A DNA stretch of 64,000 bases. It comes from CAG-791 sp002390025. Lineage in GTDB: Bacteria > Bacillota > Clostridia > Lachnospirales > Lachnospiraceae. The DNA lies in the NCBI GenBank assembly GCA_946543465.1, contig CAMNLR010000149.1, positions 1 through 64,000 of the forward strand, given 5' to 3'. The notes under the pieces were generated by a model. The model searched no databases and was not told the origin of the DNA. It saw only the letters and a program-made list of their open reading frames with translations. Below, one piece after another: positions 1 through 8,459 of this stretch (within the stretch, counting starts at the first letter, position 1; each line of letters opens with the position of its first letter). A program made the translations under genes and the position numbers.

Positions 1-168
1 GCTAAGCGTTTCAAAGTGACCGGCACCGGCAAGATCAAGAGGTTCAAAGCTTATAAGCGCCACATCCTGACCAAGAAGTCCACCAAGAGGAAGAGAGATC
101 TGCGTCAGTCCACAATTCTTGACGAGACCAACGTCAAGAACATGAAGAAGGTCATGCCTTATCTCTGA
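1..168 (+). CDS. rpmI: 50S ribosomal protein L35, 5' end missing
   Basis: The reading frame open from base 1 ends with TGA at 166-168 and encodes 55 basic residues beginning AKRFKVTGTGKIKR, the recognisable body of L35; about ten N-terminal residues lie outside the window. L35 is a small protein of the large ribosomal subunit. The next gene is rplT, 142 bases downstream, the usual infC-rpmI-rplT order, so infC is expected just upstream of the window. The spacer to rplT has no strong terminator, in keeping with cotranscription. Confidence 0.96.
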   Translation, partial: AKRFKVTGTGKIKRFKAYKRHILTKKSTKRKRDLRQSTILDETNVKNMKKVMPYL

Positions 169-310
169 TTTTTTACAGAGATTCTAAATCGGACAGGCAG
201 GACTTGCAGAAGGCTGCTCTCTGAGAATCCGGATCAGGGATTTTGTGATCTTTCAGGTCATGCGGAGCAGCATTGACACAGAATTTCAGGAAAAATGAGA
301 GGTAATTAAA

Positions 311-664
311 ATGGCAAGGATTAAAGGCGCGATCAACGCGAAGAAAAAACATAAAAGAGTATTAAAGCTTGCAAAGGGCTACAGAGGAGCCCGTTCCAAA
401 CAGTACAGGATTGCCAAGCAGTCCGTTATGCGTGCAATGGCTTCTGCATTCGCAGGCCGCAAGCAGCGCAAGAGAGATATGCGCAGACTGTGGATCACCC
501 GTATCAACGCAGCTGCAAGGATCAACGGCATCTCCTACAGCCAGATGATGCACGGCCTTAAGGTCGCAGGCGTTGAGATCAACCGCAAGATGCTCGCTGA
601 GCTCGCTGTCAACGATGCAGCAGGTTTTGCTTCTCTTGCTGAGATCGCAAAGGCAAACGCTTAA
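311..664 (+). CDS. rplT: 50S ribosomal protein L20
   Basis: A 117-residue, very basic protein starting MARIKGAINAKKKHKR, full length for L20, which binds 23S rRNA early in assembly of the large subunit and in many bacteria represses its own operon. The ATG at 311 follows AGAGG at 298-302. It closes the rpmI-rplT block and is followed by a terminator at about 709. No obvious L20 leader is visible here; in Firmicutes that control normally sits before infC, which is outside the window. Confidence 0.98.
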   Translation: MARIKGAINAKKKHKRVLKLAKGYRGARSKQYRIAKQSVMRAMASAFAGRKQRKRDMRRLWITRINAAARINGISYSQMMHGLKVAGVEINRKMLAELAVNDAAGFASLAEIAKANA

Positions 665-708
665 TTTCCGGTGGAATAACCGCCTGACAATCGTTTTTTG
701 AATCATGG

Positions 709-743
709 AACCTGTCCTGCATTCTGCGGGGCAGGTTTTTCTT
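709..743 (+). terminator. Rho-independent terminator of the rpmI-rplT operon
   Basis: Stem AACCTGTCC (709-717) pairs with GGGCAGGTT (728-736 region) with one G-U pair, followed directly by a T-rich run to about 743. It lies 45 bases after rplT. Confidence 0.85.
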
Positions 744-944
744 TCTTGTTTTGTATTCCCCTGCATGATAAAGTTATATAGGAAAGGTTCGCGGCAGCAG
801 TAAGGCCCGGTCAGGGGCTGCCGTGAGGAGGCTGTTTTGGGAGAACGTGGATTGATTGATTTTTGCCCGTGAGAATGTGCTGTGTTCTCCGGATGAATGC
901 CTTGTCTGTGTCGTGGATGAATAATTTCTGAAAGGAGTGCGGAA

Positions 945-1889
945 ATGAAGCCTTATGCATTTGGAATCGATATCGGCGGAACCACAGTCAAGTGTGGCTT
1001 TTTTAACTCTGACGGTACCTTTGTGGAGAAATGGGAGATCCCTACCAGAAAAGAAGATAACGGAGCAATGATCCTTCCCGATATTGCGGAGGCAATCAAG
1101 GCAAAGCTCGCGGAGCACGGGGTCAGCATGGATGATGTCGAGGGAATCGGCGTCGGTGTCCCCGGACCTGTCCTTGATGACGGCGTGGTAAACGGATGTG
1201 TCAACCTGGGATGGGGAGTTTTCAATGTTGCGGAGAAATTGTCCGGTCTTCTGGGTGATGTTCCCGTACAGGTCGGCAACGATGCAAATGTAGCGGCCCT
1301 CGGCGAGCAGTGGCTCGGCGGCGGCAAGGGCTTCAAAAATGTTGTCATGGTGACCCTGGGCACAGGCGTCGGCGGCGGAATCATCATCGGCGGCAAAATT
1401 CTCGCAGGCAGCCACGGGGCCGGCGGCGAGATCGGCCACATTCAGATGCGCAAAAACGAGACGGCGGTCTGCGGCTGCGGCAAGAAGGGCTGCCTTGAGC
1501 AGTACGCTTCCGCGACAGGCATTGTCCGCATGTCCAAGATCCTCCTCGAGAAGGACAAAAAGGATTCCTCCCTGCGCAGCCTTGCGGAAATCACCAGCAA
1601 GGATATTTTCGACGCCGCAAAGACAGGCGACGCACTCTCCCTGAAACTGGTTGATACCCTGGGCGAAATGCTGGGAACCGCTCTCGCCCATATCACTGCG
1701 GTCGTGGATCCTGATGTTATTGTCATCGGAGGCGGCGTCTCCAAGGCGGGCCAGATCCTTCTCGACGCGATCGAGAAGCACTATCGTCCCGTGGCTTTCC
1801 ATGCCTGCCGCAGCACCCAGTTCAAACTGGCTGTTCTGGGAAATGACGCCGGCATGTACGGCGCGGTCCGCATGGTACTCAACAGCTGA
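945..1889 (+). CDS. glcK: ROK-family glucokinase
   Basis: A 314-residue cytoplasmic sugar kinase, predicted to phosphorylate glucose with ATP. The N-terminal phosphate loop reads DIGGTTVKCG (Asp9 on), and residues 176-183 form CGCGKKGC, the zinc-binding signature of ROK proteins, followed by LEQYAS. EIGH just before it supplies the sugar-binding His. The length is typical of Gram-positive glucokinases. The ATG is preceded by AAAGGAG. It stands alone between two terminators. ROK repressors share this fold, but there is no N-terminal HTH here, so an enzyme is the better call; glucose specificity is inferred rather than shown. Confidence 0.9.
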   Translation: MKPYAFGIDIGGTTVKCGFFNSDGTFVEKWEIPTRKEDNGAMILPDIAEAIKAKLAEHGVSMDDVEGIGVGVPGPVLDDGVVNGCVNLGWGVFNVAEKLSGLLGDVPVQVGNDANVAALGEQWLGGGKGFKNVVMVTLGTGVGGGIIIGGKILAGSHGAGGEIGHIQMRKNETAVCGCGKKGCLEQYASATGIVRMSKILLEKDKKDSSLRSLAEITSKDIFDAAKTGDALSLKLVDTLGEMLGTALAHITAVVDPDVIVIGGGVSKAGQILLDAIEKHYRPVAFHACRSTQFKLAVLGNDAGMYGAVRMVLNS

Positions 1890-1925
1890 ATAAGGAAACT
1901 GACGGCAGAATCTGCCGACTGCAGG

Positions 1926-1956
1926 GGACCGGGAGATGACTCCCGGTCCTTTTTTG
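1926..1956 (+). terminator. Terminator after the glucokinase gene
   Basis: Perfect ten-pair stem GGACCGGGAG (1926-1935) with CTCCCGGTCC (1940-1949), four-base loop, then seven T residues. Confidence 0.93.
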
Positions 1957-2176
1957 TGTCCGGACATTTGCGGAAGGAGCGGAGTTTTAGTTCGGTATTT
2001 GCGGCAGAAGAGGTTTTTGTGATCGATATTTACGGCTGAAATGGTCTTTGCGCCGTAGACAATCGGCGGAAATTGTTTATTCCCACGCATTTCAGTGTCT
2101 GCTATAGTACTTGTGGCTTAAAACAGACTCGGATGACTCTGTGGAGTACAGAATAATACAAAGGAAGTGAAAGAAA

Positions 2177-4279
2177 TTGAAACTTGGTGAATGGATTGCC
2201 AGACACAGAATACTGATTTTGCTGATCGGCGTGCTGCTTCTGGTCCCGTCAGTGATCGGTATTGTGAAGACGCGGGTCAACTATGACCTTCTGAGTTATC
2301 TTCCGGACACACTGGAGACGGTGGAAGGTCAGGATATTATGGTGGATGAGTTCGGCACAGGTGCTTTTGCCATGTGCGTCGTCGACGGTATGCCCATGAA
2401 GGACGTACAGAAGATGGCGGACGAATTCAAGCAGATCGACCATGTCAAGGATGTGCTCTGGTACGGTGAGGTGATCGACATCAGTGTTCCCACACAGCTG
2501 CTGCCGGACAATCTGAGAAAAAAATTTTTTGAGGGCGACGCGCAGCTGATGGTGGTCTTCTATGACGACACCACCTCCTCGGACGAGGCCATGGGTGCCC
2601 TGACGGAAATGCGCCGGGTTGCCGATGAGCGCTGCTTTATCGGCGGCATGACCGGTATTGTCACGGACATCAAGGACCTGTGCATGCAGGAACTGCCCGT
2701 CTATGTAGTCATAGCGGGTATCCTGAGCTTTATTATCCTTCTGCTTGCGACGGAATCCTATATTGTACCCGCCTTTTTCCTGATCGGCATCGGCGTCTCG
2801 ATCCTCTACAACCTGGGCAGCAACTTTTTCCTGGGCTCCATCTCCTATGTCACACAGGCGCTGACGGCGGTCCTGCAGCTGGCTGTCACGACTGACTACT
2901 CGATCTTCCTGCTGGAGAGCTATGAGGAAAACAAGAAAAAGTATCCCGAAAACCGCGAGAAAGCCATGGGTGTGGCCATCAGCCAGACCTTCCGCTCGAT
3001 CGTAGGAAGCTCCGTCACGACCGTAGCCGGCTTCCTCGCCCTCTGCGTCATGACCTTCGCCCTGGGCAAAGATATCGGTATTGTCATGTCGAAGGGAGTT
3101 CTGATCGGCGTCCTGTGCTGTGTCACCATCCTGCCCGCTATGATCCTCGTTTTCGACAAACTGATCGAGAAGACATCGCACAAGCGCATTATTCCAAGCC
3201 TGGATAAGGTAAGCGGCTTTATTATCCGCCATTACAGGGTCTGGGTCCTGATCTTTCTGCTCATGGCGGCGCCCGCCCTGTACGGCAGCAAAAACGTGAG
3301 CGTCTACTACAACATTGCCCAGTCGCTGCCGGATGATATCCTGAGCAATATGGCTAACAAAAAACTGCAGGATACTTTCCATATGAATGCGACGCATGTC
3401 ATTCTGCTGGACAAGGATCTGGACGGAGGCACAAAAAGAAAGATCATGTCGGAGGTGGAAGATCTGGAGGGCGTGAAGTCCACAGTGAGTATCTCCTCCC
3501 TGATCGGTCCTCTTTTCCCCAGGGAGATGATTCCGGACGATATCCTGAATATGCTGGAGAGCGATCAGCACGAGATGGGACTGGTGGTGTCGGAGTATGA
3601 ACCTGCAACACCGGAGGTAAATGCCCAGATCGCAGAGATCAACTCCATCGTGAAGACGAAGGATCCCGGCGCCCTGGTCATCGGCGAAGCTCCCATGATG
3701 AAAGACCTGGAGGATACGACCAATGTAGACCTGCAGCGTGTCAACTTCCTCTCCATGGCGGCGATTTTTATCATCATCCTGCTGGTGTTCAAATCCATCT
3801 CGCTCCCCTTCCTGCTGGTGCTGGTCATTGAATTCGCCATCAATGTAAATATGGCGGTCCCTTACTATCAGCACATCAGTCTGGCTTTTGTCGCCAGCAT
3901 CGTCATCGGCACGATCCAGCTGGGCGCGACGGTTGATTACGCGATCCTGATGACCAGCCGCTACCTTGCGGAGCGCATGGCCGGCAGGACAAAGATGGAA
4001 TCCGTTTCCATTGCCCACAGGACCTGCATCCTGTCCATTATCACCAGCGGTCTGAGCTTCTTCGTGGCGACATTCGGTGTCTCTGCCTATTCCCGCGTCG
4101 ACATGATCGGATCCATCTGCACCCTGCTGGCAAGAGGCGCTCTGGTCAGTATGGCCTCGGTCATCCTGCTCATGCCCGCCATGTTCATCATCTTTGACGG
4201 CCTGATCATGCGCACGACCATGGGTTTCCGCAGCAAAGGAGCCTCTGCCGCCGGCAAACCGGCCCTCAAGAGCCGCTGA
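2177..4279 (+). CDS. MMPL-family RND transporter
   Basis: A 700-residue polytopic membrane protein built as two halves, each with one transmembrane helix, a large external loop and five further helices. Conserved acidic residues sit in the middle of helices 4 and 10: TTDYS (Asp240) and ATVDYAILMTSRY (Asp587), as in MMPL/HAE3 exporters that use proton flow to move lipids or hydrophobic compounds. The start is TTG at 2177, nine bases after AAGGAAG at 2161; the protein then reads MKLGEWIARHR, a normal beginning for this family. It appears monocistronic, with a terminator at 4324. Substrate unknown. No adaptor or regulator gene lies beside it. Confidence 0.9.
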   Translation: MKLGEWIARHRILILLIGVLLLVPSVIGIVKTRVNYDLLSYLPDTLETVEGQDIMVDEFGTGAFAMCVVDGMPMKDVQKMADEFKQIDHVKDVLWYGEVIDISVPTQLLPDNLRKKFFEGDAQLMVVFYDDTTSSDEAMGALTEMRRVADERCFIGGMTGIVTDIKDLCMQELPVYVVIAGILSFIILLLATESYIVPAFFLIGIGVSILYNLGSNFFLGSISYVTQALTAVLQLAVTTDYSIFLLESYEENKKKYPENREKAMGVAISQTFRSIVGSSVTTVAGFLALCVMTFALGKDIGIVMSKGVLIGVLCCVTILPAMILVFDKLIEKTSHKRIIPSLDKVSGFIIRHYRVWVLIFLLMAAPALYGSKNVSVYYNIAQSLPDDILSNMANKKLQDTFHMNATHVILLDKDLDGGTKRKIMSEVEDLEGVKSTVSISSLIGPLFPREMIPDDILNMLESDQHEMGLVVSEYEPATPEVNAQIAEINSIVKTKDPGALVIGEAPMMKDLEDTTNVDLQRVNFLSMAAIFIIILLVFKSISLPFLLVLVIEFAINVNMAVPYYQHISLAFVASIVIGTIQLGATVDYAILMTSRYLAERMAGRTKMESVSIAHRTCILSIITSGLSFFVATFGVSAYSRVDMIGSICTLLARGALVSMASVILLMPAMFIIFDGLIMRTTMGFRSKGASAAGKPALKSR

Positions 4280-4323
4280 GGGAGCAGATCCATAAAACAA
4301 TCGGATAAATGAAACAAGAATAA

Positions 4324-4367
4324 AGCCTGTTCTCCGTGGTGTGTGACTCCGGAGAGCAGGCTTTTTT
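4324..4367 (+). terminator. Terminator after the MMPL transporter
   Basis: Stem AGCCTGTTCTCCG (4324-4336) pairs with CGGAGAGCAGGCT (4350-4362) with one G-U pair, then a run of six T. Confidence 0.93.
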
Positions 4368-4646
4368 CATGGCGCAGTGTCTGCGGCTTCAGTCACGGGA
4401 CGGACACGCGGGACCCGCCATACAATTCTGAATTGTTTTGAGAAATCAGTTATCTTGCTGTAATCAGCAATAATCAGCAGCAAGCAGTGTAAAAGGGTCG
4501 ATCTGCACCGACAAGCTCCCTCGTTGTGCCATTGTTACAAAAATATCAAAATAGTGAGCGCGCTAACTGACAAATTATACTATAAGGAAAATAAAAATGG
4601 TCTTCATTTTATGCAATATTCGTCAAAATAATCTAAAAATCGAGAA

Positions 4647-4675
4647 TTGTATTTGTGCAATATTGGGATTATAAT
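4647..4675 (+). promoter_or_regulatory. Sigma-A type promoter of the lactate operon
   Basis: TTGTAT (4647-4652), a 17-base spacer and a perfect TATAAT (4670-4675), about 70 bases before the permease start. The nonamer TGCAATATT occurs at 4612-4620 and again inside the spacer at 4656-4664, 44 bases apart, a possible regulator site. The rest of the 4368-4646 gap is AT-rich and shows no gene. Confidence 0.75.
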
Positions 4676-4698
4676 GTTAATGTCACTAATTTATATAT

Positions 4699-4722
4699 AC
4701 CGTACGGGGGAGAAAGTACGGT
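4699..4722 (+). promoter_or_regulatory. Inverted repeat in the lactate operon leader
   Basis: ACCGTAC (4699-4705) and GTACGGT (4716-4722) form a perfect seven-pair stem around a ten-base purine-rich loop, between the promoter and the permease ribosome site GGGGAGGTG at 4731-4740. It may be an operator for a lactate regulator or an RNA hairpin; no regulator gene is next to it. Confidence 0.5.
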
Positions 4723-4744
4723 TCCTATTTGGGGAGGTGTTGAT

Positions 4745-6472
4745 ATGTATGCAATTATCTCGTTCATACCGATTGTTGTGACGATCGTCCTGATGGTCGG
4801 TTTCAACTGGCCCGCAAAAAGGGCTCTGCCCCTTGCATGGATACTCGCCGTTATCATCGGCGTTTTCGTCTGGAAAATGCCCTTTTTCAGCACAGACGGA
4901 ACCAGTGCAGTAGGACAGACACTGACAGGTTTCCTCAGCGCGTTTGAGGTCCTTGTCATCATCTTCGGCGCGATCCTGATCATGAATACTCTTTCACAGT
5001 CAGGCGCGATGGCCGCAATCAACGGCATGTTCAAGAGTATTACTCCTGACGCAAGACTGCAGGCTATCATCATCGGCTTCATCTTCGGTGCATTCATTGA
5101 AGGTGCTGCAGGATTCGGTACACCCGCCGCTCTGGCAGGTCCCCTCCTGATTTCCGTCGGCTTCCCGCCCCTTTGCGCGGCAATGGTCGCCCTGATCTAC
5201 AACTCCGTACCTGTATGTTTCGGCGCAGTAGGTACTCCTACCAACACCGCATATGCGACTGTCAAGGATGCCGTTACAGGCCTGGGCGGCAATGGCGATG
5301 CATGGAAGATGGCACTGACTTTCTGGTCTGCCCTTCCTCTGGCAATCGGCGCTGCGATCATCATGATCATCGGTGTCGGCTTTGTCTGCAAATTCTACGG
5401 CAAGGACAGGAAGTTCAGCGATGTCTTCCCTGTAGTCCCTTACATCATCTTTGTTACACTCGTCTTTGACGTATTCTATCTGCTGATCGCTGCATTCATC
5501 GGTCCGGAGCTGGTCTCCCTGCTGGCAGCCATCATCTCTCTGTTCGTCGTAATGTTCACCACCAAGAAGGGCTTCCTGGTTCCCAAGGAAGTGTGGACAT
5601 TCGATAAGAAGGAAAACTGGGACAGCACATGGCTTTCCACCACCAAGGTTCCCGAGCCCAAGCAGAGTGATATGAACCTGGTCAAGGCATGGACTCCCTA
5701 TGTTCTGATCGCAGCAATCCTCGTCATCACTCGTGTTGCCCAGAGATTTGAGGTCAACGCAGGCAATTCCGGCTGGGCTGACAAGCTCAAGGGCGTCACA
5801 GTCGGTACAGGACAGAGCAACATCATCCTCGGTGCAAACTGGAACTGGGCAATCTGCTGGAGCCCCGGTATTGTTTTCATCATCGTAGCTCTGATCACGA
5901 TCGGCCTGCACGGCATGAGCGGCGAGCGTGTCAAGATGGCATGGCAGGGTGCTCTCAAGCAGGTCAGCGGCGCTGCAATCGCACTGCTCTTCGGCGTGGC
6001 AATGGTCAATATTTTCCGCTTCACTTCCATGCCCGCAGACCAGATCCCCGCAGGCGTGGCAGAGGGCGTCTCCTACTCCATGCTGTATGCAATGGCCAAG
6101 GGACTGGCTGACATTGCCGGCCGCGGCTATCTGGTCATCGCTCCTTTCATCGGTGTTCTTGGTTCCTATATGTCCGGTTCCAACACCGTATCGAACACAC
6201 TGTTCAGCTCCCTGCAGTTCACTACAGCAGGTATCGTAGGACTTCCTTATGTCCTGATCGTTGCTCTGCAGAATAACGGCGGCGCGATCGGCAACATGAT
6301 CTGTGTCAACAACGTTGTCTCCGCATGTGCGACAACCGGTACCAACGGAAATGAAGGCCGTATCATCAGAGCCAACATTATCCCCTGCGCAGTCTTCTGC
6401 ATTGTCGTCGTAGTTGTTATGCTCGTTGCGATTGCGATGGGGATCAATCCGGAAGCACTGCCTTATGCATAA
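4745..6472 (+). CDS. lctP: L-lactate permease (LctP/LldP family)
   Basis: About 575 residues with some 13-14 hydrophobic helices, recognisable as the LctP lactate/glycolate permease: GFIFGAFIEGAAGFGTPAAL near residue 115 and the late GSYMSGSNTVSNTLF segment are family hallmarks. It would bring lactate into the cell by proton symport. I choose ATG 4745 because GGGGAGGTG precedes it; an upstream in-frame ATG at 4655 lies inside the promoter and has no ribosome site. It is followed 129 bases later by a flavin lactate/glycolate dehydrogenase, so the two probably form a lactate-uptake and oxidation operon. Confidence 0.93.
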   Translation: MYAIISFIPIVVTIVLMVGFNWPAKRALPLAWILAVIIGVFVWKMPFFSTDGTSAVGQTLTGFLSAFEVLVIIFGAILIMNTLSQSGAMAAINGMFKSITPDARLQAIIIGFIFGAFIEGAAGFGTPAALAGPLLISVGFPPLCAAMVALIYNSVPVCFGAVGTPTNTAYATVKDAVTGLGGNGDAWKMALTFWSALPLAIGAAIIMIIGVGFVCKFYGKDRKFSDVFPVVPYIIFVTLVFDVFYLLIAAFIGPELVSLLAAIISLFVVMFTTKKGFLVPKEVWTFDKKENWDSTWLSTTKVPEPKQSDMNLVKAWTPYVLIAAILVITRVAQRFEVNAGNSGWADKLKGVTVGTGQSNIILGANWNWAICWSPGIVFIIVALITIGLHGMSGERVKMAWQGALKQVSGAAIALLFGVAMVNIFRFTSMPADQIPAGVAEGVSYSMLYAMAKGLADIAGRGYLVIAPFIGVLGSYMSGSNTVSNTLFSSLQFTTAGIVGLPYVLIVALQNNGGAIGNMICVNNVVSACATTGTNGNEGRIIRANIIPCAVFCIVVVVVMLVAIAMGINPEALPYA

Positions 6473-6601
6473 TCAGGTACAGTGCAGCCTGAGAGATCCG
6501 CTTTGAATTGATTGAATGGCATGTTATGAAAAACATAAATGGGGTAGTATCACAAGGTGTAATCTGAAACTATTAACATTTATCAATAAAGGAGAATGCA
6601 A

Positions 6602-8035
6602 ATGGCTCAATACAATCAGGTGACCCCCGAGATTATCGAACAGCTGAAGGTTGCGGCGAACGGACATGTGTATGTCGGAGAAGACATCAACGAAGACTAC
6701 ATGCGTGACGAGATGCCCATCTATGGCAAGAAGATGCCCGATGTTCTGATCCAGCCTCTGACCACGGAGGAAGTCTCCGCAGTCATGAAGATCTGCAATG
6801 ACAATCTGATCCCTGTAACCCCCCGCGGCGCAGGTACAGGTCTGGTCGGCGCCAGCGTTGCCGTACTCGGCGGCGTTATGCTCGACACCCAGAAGATGAA
6901 TAAGATTCTCGAGTATGACTATGAGAACATGGTAGTCCGCGTACAGCCCGGCGTACTGCTCAACGATCTCGCTGAGGATTGTGTACGTCAGGGACTGCTG
7001 TATCCCCCGGATCCCGGTGAGAAGTTTGCCTGCCTGGGCGGCAACGTCTCCACCAACGCCGGCGGCATGCGCGCAGTTAAATACGGCGCAACACGTGATT
7101 ATGTCCGTGCAATGAAAGTTGTCCTGGCAAACGGTGAAGTCGTAGACTTCGGCGCACAGGTCAGCAAGACCTCCACAGGCTACAGCCTGATCAACCTCAT
7201 GGTCGGTGCTGAAGGCACACTCGGCGTTATCACCGAGCTGACCCTCAAGATCATCCCTGCTCCCAAGGCAGTCGTATCCCTGATCATCCCCTTCGAGGAT
7301 CTGGAGACCGCTATCTCCACAGTTCCGAAGATCAAGATGGCTCAGCTGGATCCTCAGGCTCTGGAGTTCATGGAGAGAGAGATCATCCTCTCCAGTGAGC
7401 GCTTCATCGGCAGAGAGACTTTCCCCAAGTCCCTGGACGGACAGGAGATCGGCGCATATCTGCTGGTCACCTTCGACGGAAAAGATGAAGAAGAGCTGAA
7501 CAACGTTGTTGAGCAGGCCTGTGAGCTGGTTCTCGAGGCAGGCGCAATCGACGTCCTCGTCGCAGACACATCCACCAAGATCAAAGATGCATGGGCTGCA
7601 CGTTCCAGCTTCCTCGAGGCAATCGAGTCCGAGACCAAGCTGCTTGACGAGTGCGACGTCGTTGTCCCGATCAACAAGATCGCTGAGTTCCTCACCTTCG
7701 CCAAAGAGTTCGGTGCAGAGTGCGGTCTGGAGATCAAGAGCTTCGGCCACGCAGGTGACGGCAACCTCCACATCTACCAGTGCAGCAATGACCTGGAGGA
7801 GGAAGAGTTCAAGAGACGTGTCGACAAGTACTTCAACGTACTGTACAAACGCGCTACCGAGATCGGCGGACTTGTATCCGGCGAGCACGGCATTGGCCGC
7901 GGCAAGATGAAATATCTGCGTGAGTGCCTGGGCGAGACATCCATCAACCTGATGTTCGGAATCAAGAAGGTCTTCGATCCCAACCTGATTCTCAACCCCG
8001 GCAAGGTCTGCTATCCGATTGAAGGTGTGGACTGA
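6602..8035 (+). CDS. FAD-linked lactate/glycolate dehydrogenase (GlcD family)
   Basis: A 477-residue flavoprotein. The N-terminal FAD_binding_4 domain has PRGAGTGLVG (Pro74 on) and GGNVSTNAGGMRAVKYG; the C-terminal oxidase domain has HAGDGNLH at 383-390. It fits GlcD or the LctD subunit of lactate dehydrogenase, oxidising D-lactate or glycolate to the 2-oxoacid. The start is ATG 6602 rather than 6596, since AAAGGAG ends at 6594 and leaves only one base before the first ATG. It lies directly after lactate permease. In anaerobes the enzyme usually works with EtfA and EtfB, which are not adjacent, so its electron acceptor is open. Confidence 0.9.
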   Translation: MAQYNQVTPEIIEQLKVAANGHVYVGEDINEDYMRDEMPIYGKKMPDVLIQPLTTEEVSAVMKICNDNLIPVTPRGAGTGLVGASVAVLGGVMLDTQKMNKILEYDYENMVVRVQPGVLLNDLAEDCVRQGLLYPPDPGEKFACLGGNVSTNAGGMRAVKYGATRDYVRAMKVVLANGEVVDFGAQVSKTSTGYSLINLMVGAEGTLGVITELTLKIIPAPKAVVSLIIPFEDLETAISTVPKIKMAQLDPQALEFMEREIILSSERFIGRETFPKSLDGQEIGAYLLVTFDGKDEEELNNVVEQACELVLEAGAIDVLVADTSTKIKDAWAARSSFLEAIESETKLLDECDVVVPINKIAEFLTFAKEFGAECGLEIKSFGHAGDGNLHIYQCSNDLEEEEFKRRVDKYFNVLYKRATEIGGLVSGEHGIGRGKMKYLRECLGETSINLMFGIKKVFDPNLILNPGKVCYPIEGVD

Positions 8036-8156
8036 GTACAACCTGCCTGAAAGGCGCATAAAGTTTCACTATGTGAATCGATCCGCATGAGGCGGCCGGG
8101 ACAGCTTTCCTGTTCTGACCTCCCGGCGGGGCATATTGGGATGTATATTGTATATG

Positions 8157-8188
8157 GAGGACTGCGGGATAACCGCAGTCCTCTTTTG
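8157..8188 (+). terminator. Terminator of the lactate operon
   Basis: Perfect eleven-pair stem GAGGACTGCGG (8157-8167) with CCGCAGTCCTC (8173-8183), five-base loop, then TTTT. Confidence 0.9.
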
Positions 8189-8194
8189 TGCAGC

Positions 8195-8266
8195 AGAACT
8201 CCTGCACGGGGATGCGGCAGAACCCCTGCACGGGGATGCAGTAAAACTCCTGCACGAGCGTGTAGG
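8195..8266. repeat. Three tandem 24-bp units
   Basis: Units at 8195-8218, 8219-8242 and 8243-8266 share the core CTGCACGGGGATG with a few changes in the third. They lie just past the lactate terminator, in a gap of 424 bases (8036-8459) that otherwise holds only the terminator and the promoter of the next gene. An open frame runs through the units but starts upstream of the terminator and has no ribosome site, so I treat the region as noncoding. Confidence 0.85.
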
Positions 8267-8347
8267 GATTTGATAAGCAGTTTACAGCAGTTTCAACAGC
8301 AAGTATGCCGCCTGCTATCATTCGGTCTACCATTTTGAGATGATTAT

Positions 8348-8356
8348 TGCTATAAT
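8348..8356 (+). promoter_or_regulatory. Extended -10 promoter element
   Basis: TGCTATAAT (8348-8356) is a TG-extended -10 hexamer about 105 bases before the binding-lipoprotein gene. No convincing -35 is seen 17 bases upstream, which extended -10 promoters can do without. Confidence 0.5.
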
Positions 8357-8459
8357 TGTATCTGTTCAGCGGCATCAGACCGCAGAAACTGACAGACCGG
8401 CTTTTACGGAATACCCACAGAAGCTGACAGACTGAGCTTACGGGCAGGGAGGCCTGGCT

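Noticed and set aside
169..310. L20 autoregulatory leader between rpmI and rplT
   Set aside because: Only weak pairing is visible and the known leader lies before infC, outside the window.
2249..4300. 683-codon open frame antisense to the MMPL transporter
   Set aside because: It is a shadow of a GC-rich gene; its composition (His, Asp, Gln rich) and lack of ribosome site do not fit a real protein.
4655..4744. N-terminal 30-residue extension of lactate permease
   Set aside because: Its ATG lies inside the promoter spacer and has no ribosome site; ATG 4745 has a strong one.
6524..8059. 511-codon open frame antisense to the lactate dehydrogenase gene
   Set aside because: Fully overlaps a well-supported gene, no ribosome site and no recognisable motifs.
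8087..8338. 83-codon frame through the 24-bp repeats, giving TPARG repeats
   Set aside because: It begins upstream of, and reads through, the lactate terminator and has no ribosome site; repeats alone explain the open frame.
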